Below, piece after piece: positions 39,001-48,500 of a stretch of DNA of 64,000 nt. The notes below the pieces were generated by a model that saw only the letters and a list, made by a program, of their open reading frames with translations, was not told the origin of the DNA and made no database searches. Source of the stretch: Styela clava (lineage: Eukaryota > Chordata > Ascidiacea > Stolidobranchia > Styelidae); the NCBI RefSeq assembly GCF_964204865.1, contig NC_135257.1:13042151-13106150 (forward strand). Direction: 5' to 3'. Both the position numbers and the translations under genes were made by a program. Positions within the stretch are counted from its first letter, which is position 1. Every line of letters begins with the position of its first letter.

Positions 39001-41425
39001 TTTTATTATATCGCAATCAGAGGTTCTTTGCCATATTGATTTTAGCATTCCAGTTTCAGACTTGTATTTTTGACTGCCTTTATCAAATATTTTCCCGGCA
39101 AGATTCTCCCAAACTATTTTATAAAGATCTGAATCTGATTTTGTGTTATTTACAATCAGCGTTGCAGATTTCACTTTGCCAATTTCGTTCTCATTTTCAT
39201 GAAGTGCTGGATCTAAATCTCTGTTATGTATTGTAAATTTGACCTGACCGTTAACAGACCGTCCAACACTGCTTTGTAAACTTCTCCTCTCATGTATTGT
39301 TTCATGTTGTCTCATTAAAATTTCACTACAAGAGTTTTGAATTTTAGATTTAATTTTTTCTTTAATAAGTGTTTCAGAATGTTTCTGCCATATATTTCGA
39401 AAAAGCTTCGATAAAGAATCAACATTTTTGACATCAATTCTCACAGAAAAATTACTGGATAATATTGAATTATCCTGATTGTGAAGTGTATCATGCTGCT
39501 TCATTGAATCCTTTTCACAGCGCAACGAAGCATTATCATCATATTTACTTTTCTTAGAACTGGAAGACTGAAAATTCAACATCCCTGTATTATTATTACT
39601 TAGCAAAGCTAGTTCATCTTGTTGATTTGTTTTAAAAGTAACACTTTTTCTGTGAGAGCTTTTTCTGGATTGCTGTTGGTTGCTGTGCACAGTGGTAAAT
39701 AGGTTCTGAAAACTCACATCAGTGCCTAACTCAAACTGTTTCGCTCTGGTATTGTTTTGCTGAATATTTTCATCTGTATCATTATCAAAAGCAACCAGAT
39801 TATTTGGATTTCGCTTTTTCTTTTTAGATACTCCATTCCCACATGAAGGCATGCATATCGCTGATCGCAAATCAATATTTGTACCATCCATCTGTTCTTT
39901 AGGTACCGGTAAATGCTTCGTTAAACCTACTCTCAATCTGAAAACAATAAAAACTTGTATTGTACAATAAAAACTAAAAACTTGTACAATAAAAACTAAT
40001 ATTGTTAAAAAAATATGCAGAAGTCCAAGGCGAAATGACTGTTCTTCAACTGGTCAAGTAGTCTGATGGAAAGATTGGAATATTCATGACAAACTAGCTG
40101 GCGCTGATAGTTGACTTCACTATGAATGAGAACAATTTTTCATATTACCGGTAGTCCATATGGAAGTATATCAACATTTGCAAACAACTGAATAATGGCA
40201 AGTGGCATTGTTTGTACTCTATAATATTATCTAAGTTCAACCAAACCTTAATTAATAATAATGAATATAAGAATGAGCCTAGATAAATGTTGAGAATTTA
40301 ATTTCAGGTCTTTTTAAATTATTTTATTATTTATCACCAAATTTAATACCTATGAATTTGAGATTCAACAATTTACCCTGTATCTTTATTTTCCTTTCCT
40401 TTAGTCATTCCATTATTTCTCAAATTTTTAAGATTTTTTTCAGCTTCTCCATCGTATGTATTACTTTCAAGTAATGGGTCATCCTTCGTCAAACTTCTTT
40501 TCAAGTTTTCAGCCTAAATAATGAAATATATTATTCGAGGGCAACTAAAATCAACAAAACATTAATAATATCTAGTCACTCAAATGAGTCAAACAAATAT
40601 TTTCTAATTAATTTATGTTAAACAAATGTGTGATTTCATTTCCAGTATACATTATGGTACATCACTACAAGCCAGATCATAGAATTCTCAAGTATTGTAC
40701 AAATATTGTTGAGATAACTTCAAAAATGATTCAGATCTGAATTTAGTAGAACCGCATTTTTTTCATTGCATAGGAGGGTTCATAACTGACAGATTACTAT
40801 GATGTAACTTTAGTTGATATTATAAATTTAAGACTTGGAACAAGCTTTGTCGTGCATTTTTCCAATTTAAACTTTCATGCCAGATCAGCAGATAGAGAAA
40901 TGCAACAGAAAACTTACCATTTCACTTCTTTCTTTTCCATTCTTTTTACTGAAAATAAATATATCAAAATTGCAGTCAAAACAGTAAATGTATTGGTCAA
41001 ATTAAATATTTTCTTTTGTACTGATGTCATGGGAGATGAGAAGATCAGATTCCAAAAACACTATTTTCAATAAAAAATTGCACCAAGTAACTCTACAGTT
41101 GCTTCACGAAAATTATGAAAATTTGTTTATCAATGAGGCATGTCAGTACAGCAGTATGTTCAATATAATAAACAGAATAAATGAATGAAATATAATTTAT
41201 TAGTCAATGCCGTCGAAAAATAACTAGACTATAACATCACAAGTTTGCCAGAGGCATAGATGTACCCTAACTGCCTAAAGATATAACAAATGAATGGATT
41301 AGTAGCTGAGAAATAATGATGCTGACAAAGAAGGCAGCCATTAACTCTATAGAATGAAAATGTAGTTACCTTCCTGTATCTTTTAAAAGTTGTTCAAAAA
41401 TTTGTCTGGTCTGATCAGTGGTCAT
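15034..41425 (-). CDS. AHI1: AHI1 / jouberin, ciliary scaffold with WD40 propeller and SH3 domain
   Basis: Jouberin acts at the ciliary transition zone; human loss causes Joubert syndrome. By hand I joined 32 GT-AG exons in frame into 1794 residues: 41370-41425, 40918-40948, 40377-40513, 38804-39937, 38057-38161, 37545-37627, 37029-37154, 36454-36548, 35173-35354, 34591-34789, 32790-32879, 32243-32330, 31804-31907, 30848-31012, 30088-30220, 29577-29700, 28639-28745, 27977-28090, 27499-27605, 27018-27136, 26124-26254, 25080-25220, 24915-24992, 24153-24235, 22220-22390, 20800-20929, 19476-19600, 18435-18597, 17728-17804, 17024-17118, 15877-16023, 15034-15778. Diagnostic blocks: [20 protein letters not shown] and [11 protein letters not shown] (C2-like region, residues about 590-810), [17 protein letters not shown] leading into WD repeats (about 866-1190) with [20 protein letters not shown] and [11 protein letters not shown], and an SH3 (about 1387-1440) with [19 protein letters not shown] and GYFPSNYV. 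The N-terminus is long and lysine-rich (exon 4 alone codes 378 residues); the tail repeats TPKPKPN. All phases agree. Start [13 protein letters not shown] is the first Met. Confidence 0.93.
16064..16356 (+). mobile_element. MITE with 10-bp inverted ends, copy 1 (in AHI1 intron)
   Basis: One of four copies (also 29133-29420, 59421-59697, 63031-63302). Near the left end is ACTTATCGAT and near the right end ATCGATAAGT; inside are GGATCCCCCAAAACAG, CTAATTAATTAATAACTCGC and TCGTGAGATATTGCGTGC. About 285 bases, no coding capacity. The left end also holds a small hairpin, CGGTCAGAGACCG. Confidence 0.8.
16727..16904. mobile_element. 178-bp hAT MITE, CAGTGGTGGGATTCA type (AHI1 intron)
   Basis: Starts CAGTGGTGGGATTCAGCCGG and ends with TTGAATCCCACCACTG, flanked by CATACATT (16719-16726) and CATACATC (16905-16912), an 8-base target duplication with one difference. 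The terminal sequence resembles the OC1/OposCharlie-like hAT group that I know from several vertebrates and invertebrates. No coding. Confidence 0.85.
17965..18260 (+). mobile_element. SINE copy in AHI1 intron
   Basis: Same family as 1764-2100, same orientation; diverged B box (AGGTTAAAATCTTG), but the body ATTATGTGCGAGAGGATTGC and TGGTTCGCCATATGATTAAA are clear. Lies between AHI1 exons 17728-17804 and 18435-18597. Confidence 0.8.
18626..18828. mobile_element. Small foldback element beside the AHI1 SH3 exon
   Basis: A 203-base unit with perfect 32-base inverted repeats at 18634-18665 and 18789-18820, each holding two copies of the 16-base unit TACATTTGAACCCACG. It is flanked by an exact 9-base direct repeat, ATTGAAATT (18617-18625 and 18829-18837). 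The interior keeps degenerate units in both orientations. It sits 28 bases upstream of the splice acceptor of the SH3 exon. Same family as the arms at 1203 and 3825. Confidence 0.85.
19827..20090 (-). mobile_element. SINE copy in AHI1 intron
   Basis: Reverse, diverged copy of the main family: AGGATAGCCATATTTATCC tail, CATGGCTTCTCGTC, TGATGGTGGAGGAAG, CAGCAATCCTCTCGCGCATA. A 3' neighbour at 20106 is a different duplicated sequence. Confidence 0.75.
20106..20443. repeat. Recent 168-base tandem duplication
   Basis: Two head-to-tail copies (20106-20273, 20274-about 20443) differ at only about three positions. Each holds a tRNA B-box-like GGTTTCAATCC and begins GGTATGAGATTGCGCAG, so the unit is probably SINE-derived. 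It lies in the AHI1 intron 19601-20799. Confidence 0.9.
21770..21925 (-). mobile_element. Degenerate SINE fragment in AHI1 intron
   Basis: Weak but ordered similarity to the main SINE family in reverse: CTCTCATATAATTACCAGTC, AATTAGGTAACC, GATACTAGAGGAAGTC, CTTAGCAAGATTTGAACC (B-box complement). Confidence 0.5.
24290..24575 (-). mobile_element. Second tRNA-derived SINE-like sequence (AHI1 intron)
   Basis: On the minus strand a tRNA-like head runs TGGTGGTAAGGTGTTTGACTAG to a B-box-like AGTTCGAATCTTA, about 50 bases apart, followed by a body unrelated to the main SINE. Only one copy was noticed, so the family assignment is tentative. Confidence 0.4.
25445..25857. mobile_element. 413-bp hAT MITE (AHI1 intron)
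   Basis: Begins CAGGGATTCCCAAGC and ends TTTGGGAACCCCTG, with a perfect 8-base duplication CTCTAAAC at 25437-25444 and 25858-25865. The subterminal GACCCC/GGGGTC motifs are typical of this hAT style. No transposase. Confidence 0.9.
29133..29420 (+). mobile_element. MITE, copy 2 (AHI1 intron)
   Basis: Same family and orientation as 16064-16356: ACCGAAGACTTATCGATCG at the left, CTTACTGATCAAAATCGATA at the right. Lies between AHI1 WD40 exons 28639-28745 and 29577-29700. Confidence 0.8.
33355..34245. mobile_element. 891-bp hAT element, TAGGGCTGTCCAA type (AHI1 intron)
   Basis: Ends are TAGGGCTGTCCAAGCGAACC and its partner TTTTGGACAGCCCTA, with a perfect 8-base duplication CCCGTAGT (33347-33354, 34246-34253). 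Subterminal TTCGAATATTCG-like repeats are present at both ends. No long open frame, so non-autonomous. Confidence 0.9.
35606..36155. mobile_element. Inverted-repeat DNA element, class unresolved (AHI1 intron)
   Basis: The left end ACCGTATTTGCTCGTTTTG and the right end AAAACGAGCATATACGGT are inverted copies of about 20 bases, and both are followed inward by GGGC/GCCC-rich sequence with repeated TTGTTATTTTCGATC. I could not fix a target duplication. Inner sequence near 35850-35890 is GC-rich. Confidence 0.65.
36608..36889. mobile_element. Degraded hAT-like MITE (AHI1 intron)
   Basis: The minus strand begins CAGACATGGGCAAAGGATGG followed by GGCCAAATCCGGCC, the familiar terminal style of a common animal hAT MITE; the other end is CAGGGGCCAAAGATTTTGCC. 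The flanking 8-mers do not match, so the copy is old or rearranged. Confidence 0.6.
37248..37530. mobile_element. Degraded hAT-like MITE (AHI1 intron)
   Basis: The left side reads CAAGGTTGTGCAACA with CGGCTGCAACCCGGCC inside; the right side complements as CATGGGGTGTGCAACAT. The style matches CAGGGGTGTGCAAC-type hAT termini. No clean target duplication. Confidence 0.5.
38422..38710 (-). mobile_element. SINE copy in AHI1 intron
   Basis: Reverse copy of the main family: CCAGGGGAGAGTAAAGCC tail, CAATCCTCTTGAACATA, AACCACGCAGGGTAATC and a degenerate A-box complement near CCACCGAGCCAC. Lies between AHI1 exons 38057-38161 and 38804-39937. Confidence 0.75.
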
Positions 41426-41837
41426 TCTGTTATTATAAAAGCCTACAAATTTTCTTCCCAAATATCTTTCAAATTATGTCCAAAAGCAAGAAATTCAGCC
41501 TACCAACGTTGACTTGCAGACTTAGTTCTGTAGTGTTCAAAAAAGCTTTAACAGTTTAGAGGGCTGTAAAAATATTTTTTGCAGTTTTAATTTCTGTATT
41601 TGCAATTGAAGATAAGAAATAATACAGTAATATTTAATACCCTGAATCAGTTGAGTCTATCCAGTTACTAATGATCATTCCCAAGCAGGACAGACACGGA
41701 ATTCAGGAATCTGATCCATGGTCGCCAATCGCTGAATGGCCATACCATGCATACTGGCCAAAATTTGAAAATAGTATGAGTTGTGAATTCCTAACGTAGC
41801 CCTGCAAATCACAAGCTTGCGCTGTTGGCCTGCCCGG

Positions 41838-41921
41838 TATTATGAACAAAACTCACAAAGGTATACTGATTTTACCTTGATTTATGAATGCCTGGTATTA
41901 TGAACAAAACTCACAAAGGTA

Positions 41922-41926
<5 letters not shown>
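41838..41926. repeat. 58-base tandem duplication at the LINE insertion site
   Basis: The block GGTATTATGAACAAAACTC through GGTATAC (31 bases) occurs at 41838-41868 and 41896-41926; the 27-base block between them (TGATTTTACCTTGATTTATG...) recurs at 44047-44073 after the LINE. The simplest order is tandem duplication of a 58-base unit, then LINE insertion into the second unit. Confidence 0.8.
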
Positions 41927-41958
<32 letters not shown>

Positions 41959-42226
41959 ATTCCACAATGTGGTTTATGCAATATATAAAAATCATAAAAT
42001 AATATATGAACAACAACAACAACAACAAGTATACAAAAATAACAAAGCATTTCATTACAGTCCATTGATTGTATTGTCCATAGTATCCCATTGCCATTGA
42101 TATGTCCATCATGTAATTTCCATAATCCATAATGTTTGATCATTATTTATATTTTTTAGTATTAATTATTAAAAAAAAATTTTAATATCTATTAGTTTTG
42201 ATACTATATATCACATCGTTAAAAAT

Positions 42227-43081
42227 TCACAAGTTATTATAAATGATATCTAGTTCTCTTGTAAAATTAGGATATTGTCTCAACTTTTCTATATTTCTTC
42301 TTGCTATAAGTGACTTCTTAATTCTCATGATTACATTGCTAACATTTGGATTAACTTTTTGAAAAATTACTGTATTCCTTTCAAGCCAAATTTTGTGTCT
42401 GGCAGTGCAAAATAATAATATTATAGCATTCCGTTCTATTTTGGACAAATGTGAATAACATAGGTGAGTTAAATCTAGTAAAATACAAGTCATGTAATTA
42501 TTATTCAGTACACAATGATTGATTTTTAATGCAACAGAAAAAATATAATCAAAAACATTTTGCGTAAAAGGACATTTCCAAAATAAATGAGAAACAAACT
42601 CAGGTTCTTGTGTGCAAAACACACATAAATCATTCCCAGAAATATGTTTAATTCTGGGCTTTACTTTAACAGAAAGAATATCCCACATTAATTTAAAATT
42701 GAAAGTTTTTATGTTATTGGACAATATCTTACAATGTATTTCAGAGCAGGCTCCTTCAATTGTACCATTACGAAGAAATACAATTCTGTTTCCGCCCTTC
42801 AATTTATTCACAATTTTATTATATAGTACCCTATGTTTTCCTTGTTTTAAATCATCCCCGGTTATGTTATATTGTCTAAGAAAATTAAGCAACTCTCCAT
42901 AATATTTATAAGGAAAAAAAGCATGTGTCACATTATTATTAATCGGTATATTAAGTAATAAACAAAGTTGTTGTCCAATATTATATTCAATAATATTGAA
43001 TGCTGATTGTCTACAATACTCAATTTTGTTACTAATCCTATCACAATAATAGTCGAATGCAGTCATTACATATAAACACAT
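42227..43081 (-). pseudogene. LINE ORF2 C-terminal part with CCHC zinc region
   Basis: An open frame of 284 codons containing CVFCTQEPEFVSHLFWKCPF, the zf-RVT type Cys-Cys-His-Cys pattern seen after the RT domain of L1/Tx1-like elements, then HKIWLERNTVIF, another usual block. It is in a different frame from the RT piece upstream (43183-43746), so the ORF is broken. Confidence 0.85.
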
Positions 43082-43182
43082 AGTAAAGGAATATTTATCA
43101 TGTCATAGCCTCCAACAGCCTTGTTTTTGCACAGTGTCTCAATTTTCAATATGTTTCTGCCATTAAATATAAACTTTTCTTG

Positions 43183-44023
43183 TTAAATATAAACATTCAC
43201 TTGTTTTGCAATTTTTAATGGGATGGGATATAATCTTGCACAGTATAAAAACAAAGGTAGAATTTTCAATTTTATTATCAGACATTTACCATCTAATGAT
43301 AATGGAATATTTGAAAGTTCATCTATGACAGTTTTTGCATTATCTAAACAGTATTGCCAGTTTTCATCGCAGGTATCATGATTTGAAACCACCACTCCAA
43401 GTATGTTTAAAGTCAAGACAACAGGTACTTGTGAAAAAAAATTAGGATTGCTCCATATTCCTAATTTTAAAAGTTTAGTCTTCTCTATGTTCAACTTCAT
43501 TCCAGTTGCTAATTTGAATCTTGTCATCAAATCCATTGCAGAATATACAGAGCTTTTGTTACATAGAGTCAATGTGACATCGTCTGCATAACTAATGTGT
43601 TTAATTTCTCTGTTGTGTGGTATTTTTAAGCCAATAATTTCTTTATGGGAATTAATTTTAATTAGGAGAGGTTCAATTGCTATGATAAATAAAAATAAAC
43701 TTAACGGATCTCCTTGACGAATTCCTCTATCGATTCGATTCTCCATGTTTATTATGTTCTTGAGTACATAAATCCCTCAACAAAATGAGATTTTCAGATA
43801 TTCTTCTTCCCGGAATTGCATACTGATGTCTATCTATGATGTCAGGTAATACACTTTTTAACCTATTTGCCAATATTTTTGTAAAGATCTTATAGTCTGT
43901 ATTCAATAATGCTATTGGTCTGTAATTTTCTATTTGGTCTGGTTCTCCCTTTTTATAAATTAAAGTAGTATATCCCAATTTCATGTCTTTTGTTATTTGA
44001 TAATTTTCAAATATTTCTTCCAA
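43183..44023 (-). pseudogene. LINE reverse transcriptase fragments, frameshifted and deleted
   Basis: Two frames. 43727-44023 carries the fingers region (GYTTLIYKKGEPDQIENYRP, ANRLKSVLPDIIDRHQYAIP). 43183-43746 carries RQGDPLSLFLFIIAIEPLL, the catalytic YADD box and GMKLNIEKTK. Between them the catalytic motif A region (roughly 60-80 residues) is absent, so this is an internal deletion as well as a frameshift and the enzyme is dead. Confidence 0.85.
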
Positions 44024-44208
44024 TACTTCAAAGAATTCTGGTATACTGATTTTACCTTGATTTATGAATGCCTAAAAACTTCCTCCTGAGTCGACGGACA
44101 GAACGATGGCGTACTTGGAAACGAAAATTGTTCAAAAGTATTTATATACGACACTATGCTTCATTGATTTGTAAGGGATTGTTGGCGTTCGGATTCAAAT
44201 CCGGTTCC

Positions 44209-44407
44209 TAAATCACCCCTGTAGTTTTCTGTCAATCCCTTCACTCGTGAGTAATGATTGTTCATATGTATGTTTGATTTGCACATGGTGATGAATGAAT
44301 ACTACTGCATCTAGTATTCATTCATCACCATGTGCAAATCAAACATACATATGAACAATCATTACTCACGAGTGAAGGGATTGACAGAAAACTACAGGGG
44401 TGATTTA
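44209..44407. repeat. Perfect palindrome, 95-base arms, 9-base loop
   Basis: Left arm 44209-44303, loop ACTGCATCT (44304-44312), right arm 44313-44407. I checked both arms base by base and found no mismatch. The right arm ends where a reverse SINE begins. No open frame. Transcribed, it would form a very long hairpin. Confidence 0.95.
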
Positions 44408-44723
44408 TGATAGGATTTAAATATTTATCCTGAGAGAGGAAAGTCGATAAGACGGCTTGACCATATGGCGAACCACGGCCACGTCCAGTTACCGTATTAT
44501 TCCATGTCGGGTATGGGATTAGTTAGTTATTTTTTTTTCGGAAGCACGGACTTGGTGGTGGAGGAAGCCGTAACCGACCAGCGGTTACGTGAACCACCCT
44601 ACGACGGCGAGGAGTCCAGCAATCCTCTCGCACATAACCATCCATGTGCGGTGGCGAGCGTATTCCTAATATTGAGGTTTATGAATCCTAACGCTTGGTA
44701 CGATGAGCCACACCGCCATGACA
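44408..44723 (-). mobile_element. SINE copy abutting the palindrome
   Basis: Reverse copy of the main family with tail GATAGGATTTAAATATTTATC and body ATGGCGAACCACGGCC, GGAGGAAGCCGTAACCGACC, AATCCTCTCGCACATAACCA. The B box region is deleted (CCATCCATGTGCGGTGGC); the A-box complement GAGCCACACCGCC is present. Confidence 0.85.
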
Positions 44724-45084
44724 CCCTATGTGTAGAGCTGTGACACCCTATGACGCAGTGCTGTTTTCAAAGGTGGAATGTGAAAAAATGGTTAATATAC
44801 ATTAGTCACAAGGAAGGTAGATTAGGATTTGCAAATTTTTATCCCGGGAGAGAGGAAATTTTTTGAGGCTATTTTAAGAGTGCTTTTGCGAGTTGGCGCC
44901 TGTGAAATGGGGTATGTGTTTCAAACCATCATTATGATTCATCGCATACAACAATCTGTTTTTTAAAAGTACCGTTGAATAATTTTAGCCTAGTCTATCA
45001 CAGCTATTTCTACACTAATTTTTATAACTGCAATTAAATTAAAACTCCTAGGAAGACAGGGTGACCATTGAATTATCTGATTTA

Positions 45085-45455
45085 CATTTAAGTTTCCAAA
45101 ACACAACTGAAAACTAACCAATAGAGTTCAAAAATGCGAAAACTAGGTAATGTTTACGACCACGATTGAAAATCTGTATGAGTGAGAAAAGTGTCTGAGC
45201 GGATGCGAAAAGGGAGCATTGTTACGTCACTTTTTGCAATTCGCTGATTGGCCAATGTCACGAAGTAAACGAGGAAGTCGATGCTGGGGGAAAGGTTCAT
45301 GGACGTTTCCCTGACGCTTGAAAAATTCTCAACCAACCCTGCTTGAATATCAGTCTGAGCGAAAGAAGTGTCTATGAGCGACTGCACAAATTGGCATTGT
45401 TACGACGAAGTTGATTTATTGCTAAATGGTCATTGTTACGTATAGGATGTCATAA
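45085..45455 (-). repeat. hAT-derived internal fragment, two partial copies
   Basis: 45110-45300 matches the complement of 2255-2480 (GATTGGCCAATGTCACGAAG, GTGTCTGAGCGGATGCGAAA). 45345-45450 matches the complement of 62718-62785. Neither has hAT ends here. The unit finishes about 70 bases before the start codon at 45526. Confidence 0.75.
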
Positions 45456-45525
45456 TGATTATAGACACCATTCATTGACGTCGTCGTAGGAGTTGCCTAC
45501 TTGCTAATTCACTTTTATAAAAGCC

Positions 45526-48500
45526 ATGGCTATGTTTTCAGGTAGCGGTGCTCCTTCCGCGTTGCAAAAGTTTTTAAATGAGCTCAATGCAGATGTACAG
45601 GAAAAGCGACGAAAAATAAAAAAGGAAGAAGAAATAATAAAAAGTAAGTCTAACACTACCGGTATCTTCGAAATAGTCTAATCTAATTCCTTTGACTCAA
45701 AATTTGCGGGCTTCGAAAGTTTTCTTCCTTTCTATAATTTATATCTAAGTCGATTACGTCGGATGTGGCCGTCAATTTTATCCTGGGAAGGGCCAACAAG
45801 GCACGTTAGAATAGACGCAATGTCTTGTCGGGTTTTGGTATGAAATGCACATTTAGTTCAATAGTTTGCAGATCGGAGCTCAAATTAACAAGCTGCTAAC
45901 ATTGTCAAAATTGATACTTTTGGCTTGAACTTTTCCTACTTACCAACGTATGAGCCAAATCGGTTTCTCCGTTGACGAGACATTGATTGAATTTTTCCCA
46001 CTTGTTTAGGTTTTCGGGAAGAATTGTGGAGTAAAAGAGAGAGGATTCATATATTTCAAGATAAAACAAGAGAGCTTGATGAGGCTGTGAAACAAATGCA
46101 CGAAGTTTATGTGAATCAGAAACGAACTCTCGAAAGGTTGCGTACTGTTATAAATATTGGTATTACGCGTACAAAATGACCATAACAGTTGTTTACAGTA
46201 TTGAAGAAATTCATTGCGTTTTACTTCCCTAAATTACGGAACTATTTGCTCCCGTTGATAAGAGAATGTTAACATGAGTCATAAGACTTAACTAAATCAT
46301 ACCCACCTGCAGAATAGAGAATTTGTCAAAAAGACTTTGTTACTGAGTACAGAACCAATGATATATTTTCTCAAATGATCAAAAAACGATTAATTACTAT
46401 TAACCTGGATGGAGTGGATGGATGAGACCAATATTTGAGAAACTTTATAAACCAGAAAATATACAAAAAGTGTTTCTTTTTATATTTTGAAGGATAAAGG
46501 AAAATGATAGACTCTTGGATGAACATACAAATGCAAAAGCTGAAGAGCTGCAGAAAATAGTAGAGGAAAAGGCCAAAAGAAGGTTCGCTTTGTTACTTTA
46601 AGAATATGTGACCCGATATAAAGTTGAAGGAATAGAATTGTTTGGTTGGTGGATCAGAAACCAATATCTTCGCTAATGATATACTGTACACACATATATT
46701 TAGAAAATTATAGGGAAGTTTCTGTTAATATATATTTGTTTTTTGATCACATTTTATTATCATCACGCAGTTCAATTTTCCACCCTTCCTAATTCGTTTA
46801 TGCCTTAAATATATAAATTGTAGTAGTCGTATTAAAAGGTGATAGGCAAAGGTTTCTGAGATGCATTTGTGAAATTTTCTAAAAAACGTCTCCTAATAAA
46901 TTGCATCCATAAGTTGTAATACAACGTTAAGAAGCGGACTAACAGCCTATAAGGCGCGGACATCCCTGAAGGAATTTTCGATTTTATTGACAATGAAGCA
47001 TAAATAAGTCATAGCCGTATAGATAACATCATGTTGAATACAATTTACTTTAACACATTTAGCAGTTACAATATTTTTCGAAATTGTGGATGTTGCGTTA
47101 TCAAATTTCTATTTATGATAAAAGTCGCGTTGCCATATTTATGTACATCACTTTATTCGCTCCTCACTGAAAGTTGCGCTCATCCGGTCATCGGTCCGCA
47201 TACGCATCGGTCTAATGAAATCATATTTGCAAGAGAGTTTGTAGGAAATGACCCGATCTGAGTTTCATCTCTGACTTCAATACAAACGATTTTTAAATAA
47301 ATGAATACCAATTGTGAAATTTCTTTCACAATATTAATTGAAATTTCTTTCACAATATCCGTGGTTTTGGTTACTTCAGAGGTATACTTTGAGCCCGGAA
47401 TGGAGAGCAGAACACTTGTTAAGATCAAACCTTTAGTTAAGACAATAAAATTGAATAATACTAATTTACGTAATTATGTATTGGATATTTTTAAGATTGG
47501 AACTTGAACAAAAGATAAATGGACAGGAGGAAAAGCTTGAAAATTATAAAAGAATTTACAAGTCGTTTCCGGGTGCATCGGAGCTAATGCAATTGCAAGA
47601 CGAAACGCGGAGAATGGAAATAAAAAAGGCTGATGTTTTGAAAGAAATTGATATTATTGACGGTGAAATTGTTTCATTGGAGCAGCTGAGAGCAGGAAAG
47701 AGAATTATAATATTATTTCATTCATTCAAATTTGAATAAGTAATTATTTGAATAATATTTTACGATGGGATGTTTTGAAATAACTTATTAACCCGATCTT
47801 TGTTTCCCGGTAATTCAGCATTTGTTATAGGTTACTGAATAAACGTTATCTAGAAAAGATTTCGGTAATCACAAATTTTTCATATAATATGTCAATTTCA
47901 TATGAAAATCTATCTTGTTTGCGCCATTGCGGGATCAGAAAATACACGATCTCCGAACTATATATTTTATAAAACACTCCCCAAATGACCATCCATATAC
48001 TGTTTTTTTACATCATCCTCGAATTTCCAAATACCAGAGTCGACAAAGCTTGTGGCGTGGCCAGCAATATAGAACGTTTTTATGATTGTGACAAGCTACT
48101 GTATTGCTGATAACACGACGACTTTAACATGTTATTATATCTCGCGAATATATGTTACAGTAAATATAATCGCTACCATTTTTTTTCAAAATAGAACAAC
48201 AAAAATGCGAAAATGCTCAAAAGTTCAAGACTTTACATGAATGGGGGGTTTCACTGTAAGTTGAAAATCATTGAAAAATGTGGTTGGTTCAAAATTTGTG
48301 CTTATTATTCATTAACGACGTGGATTTTTCATTCATAGTGCGAAAAAATATCTTGAACGAAGAGTGCGAATGAGTACGATAAAGTCAATTCAGCAAAAAA
48401 TAGAAGAAACAAAGTTGGATATCAAGAGAATAGCAGCGCAGGTCAGGCAGATTTAGTAAATAAATGAGTCTACACTACACAACTAAGTCTACTACTATAT

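Larger units (their letters stand above)
41927..44039 (-). mobile_element. 5'-truncated, dead LINE (L1/Tx1-like)
   Basis: Minus-strand element ending in an A-tail (29 T residues at 41927-41955) preceded by a (CAA)-like stretch. It encodes reverse transcriptase pieces and a C-terminal zinc-knuckle region. A 7-base duplication GGTATAC flanks it (41920-41926 and 44040-44046). It starts within the RT domain, so the endonuclease and 5' part are missing, typical of incomplete target-primed insertion. Confidence 0.9.

Noticed and set aside
41898..42143. Minus-strand frame ending in a poly-Lys run
   Set aside because: It is the translated A-tail of the LINE.
42612..42902. Plus-strand frame inside the LINE
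   Set aside because: Antisense shadow of the LINE C-terminal ORF.
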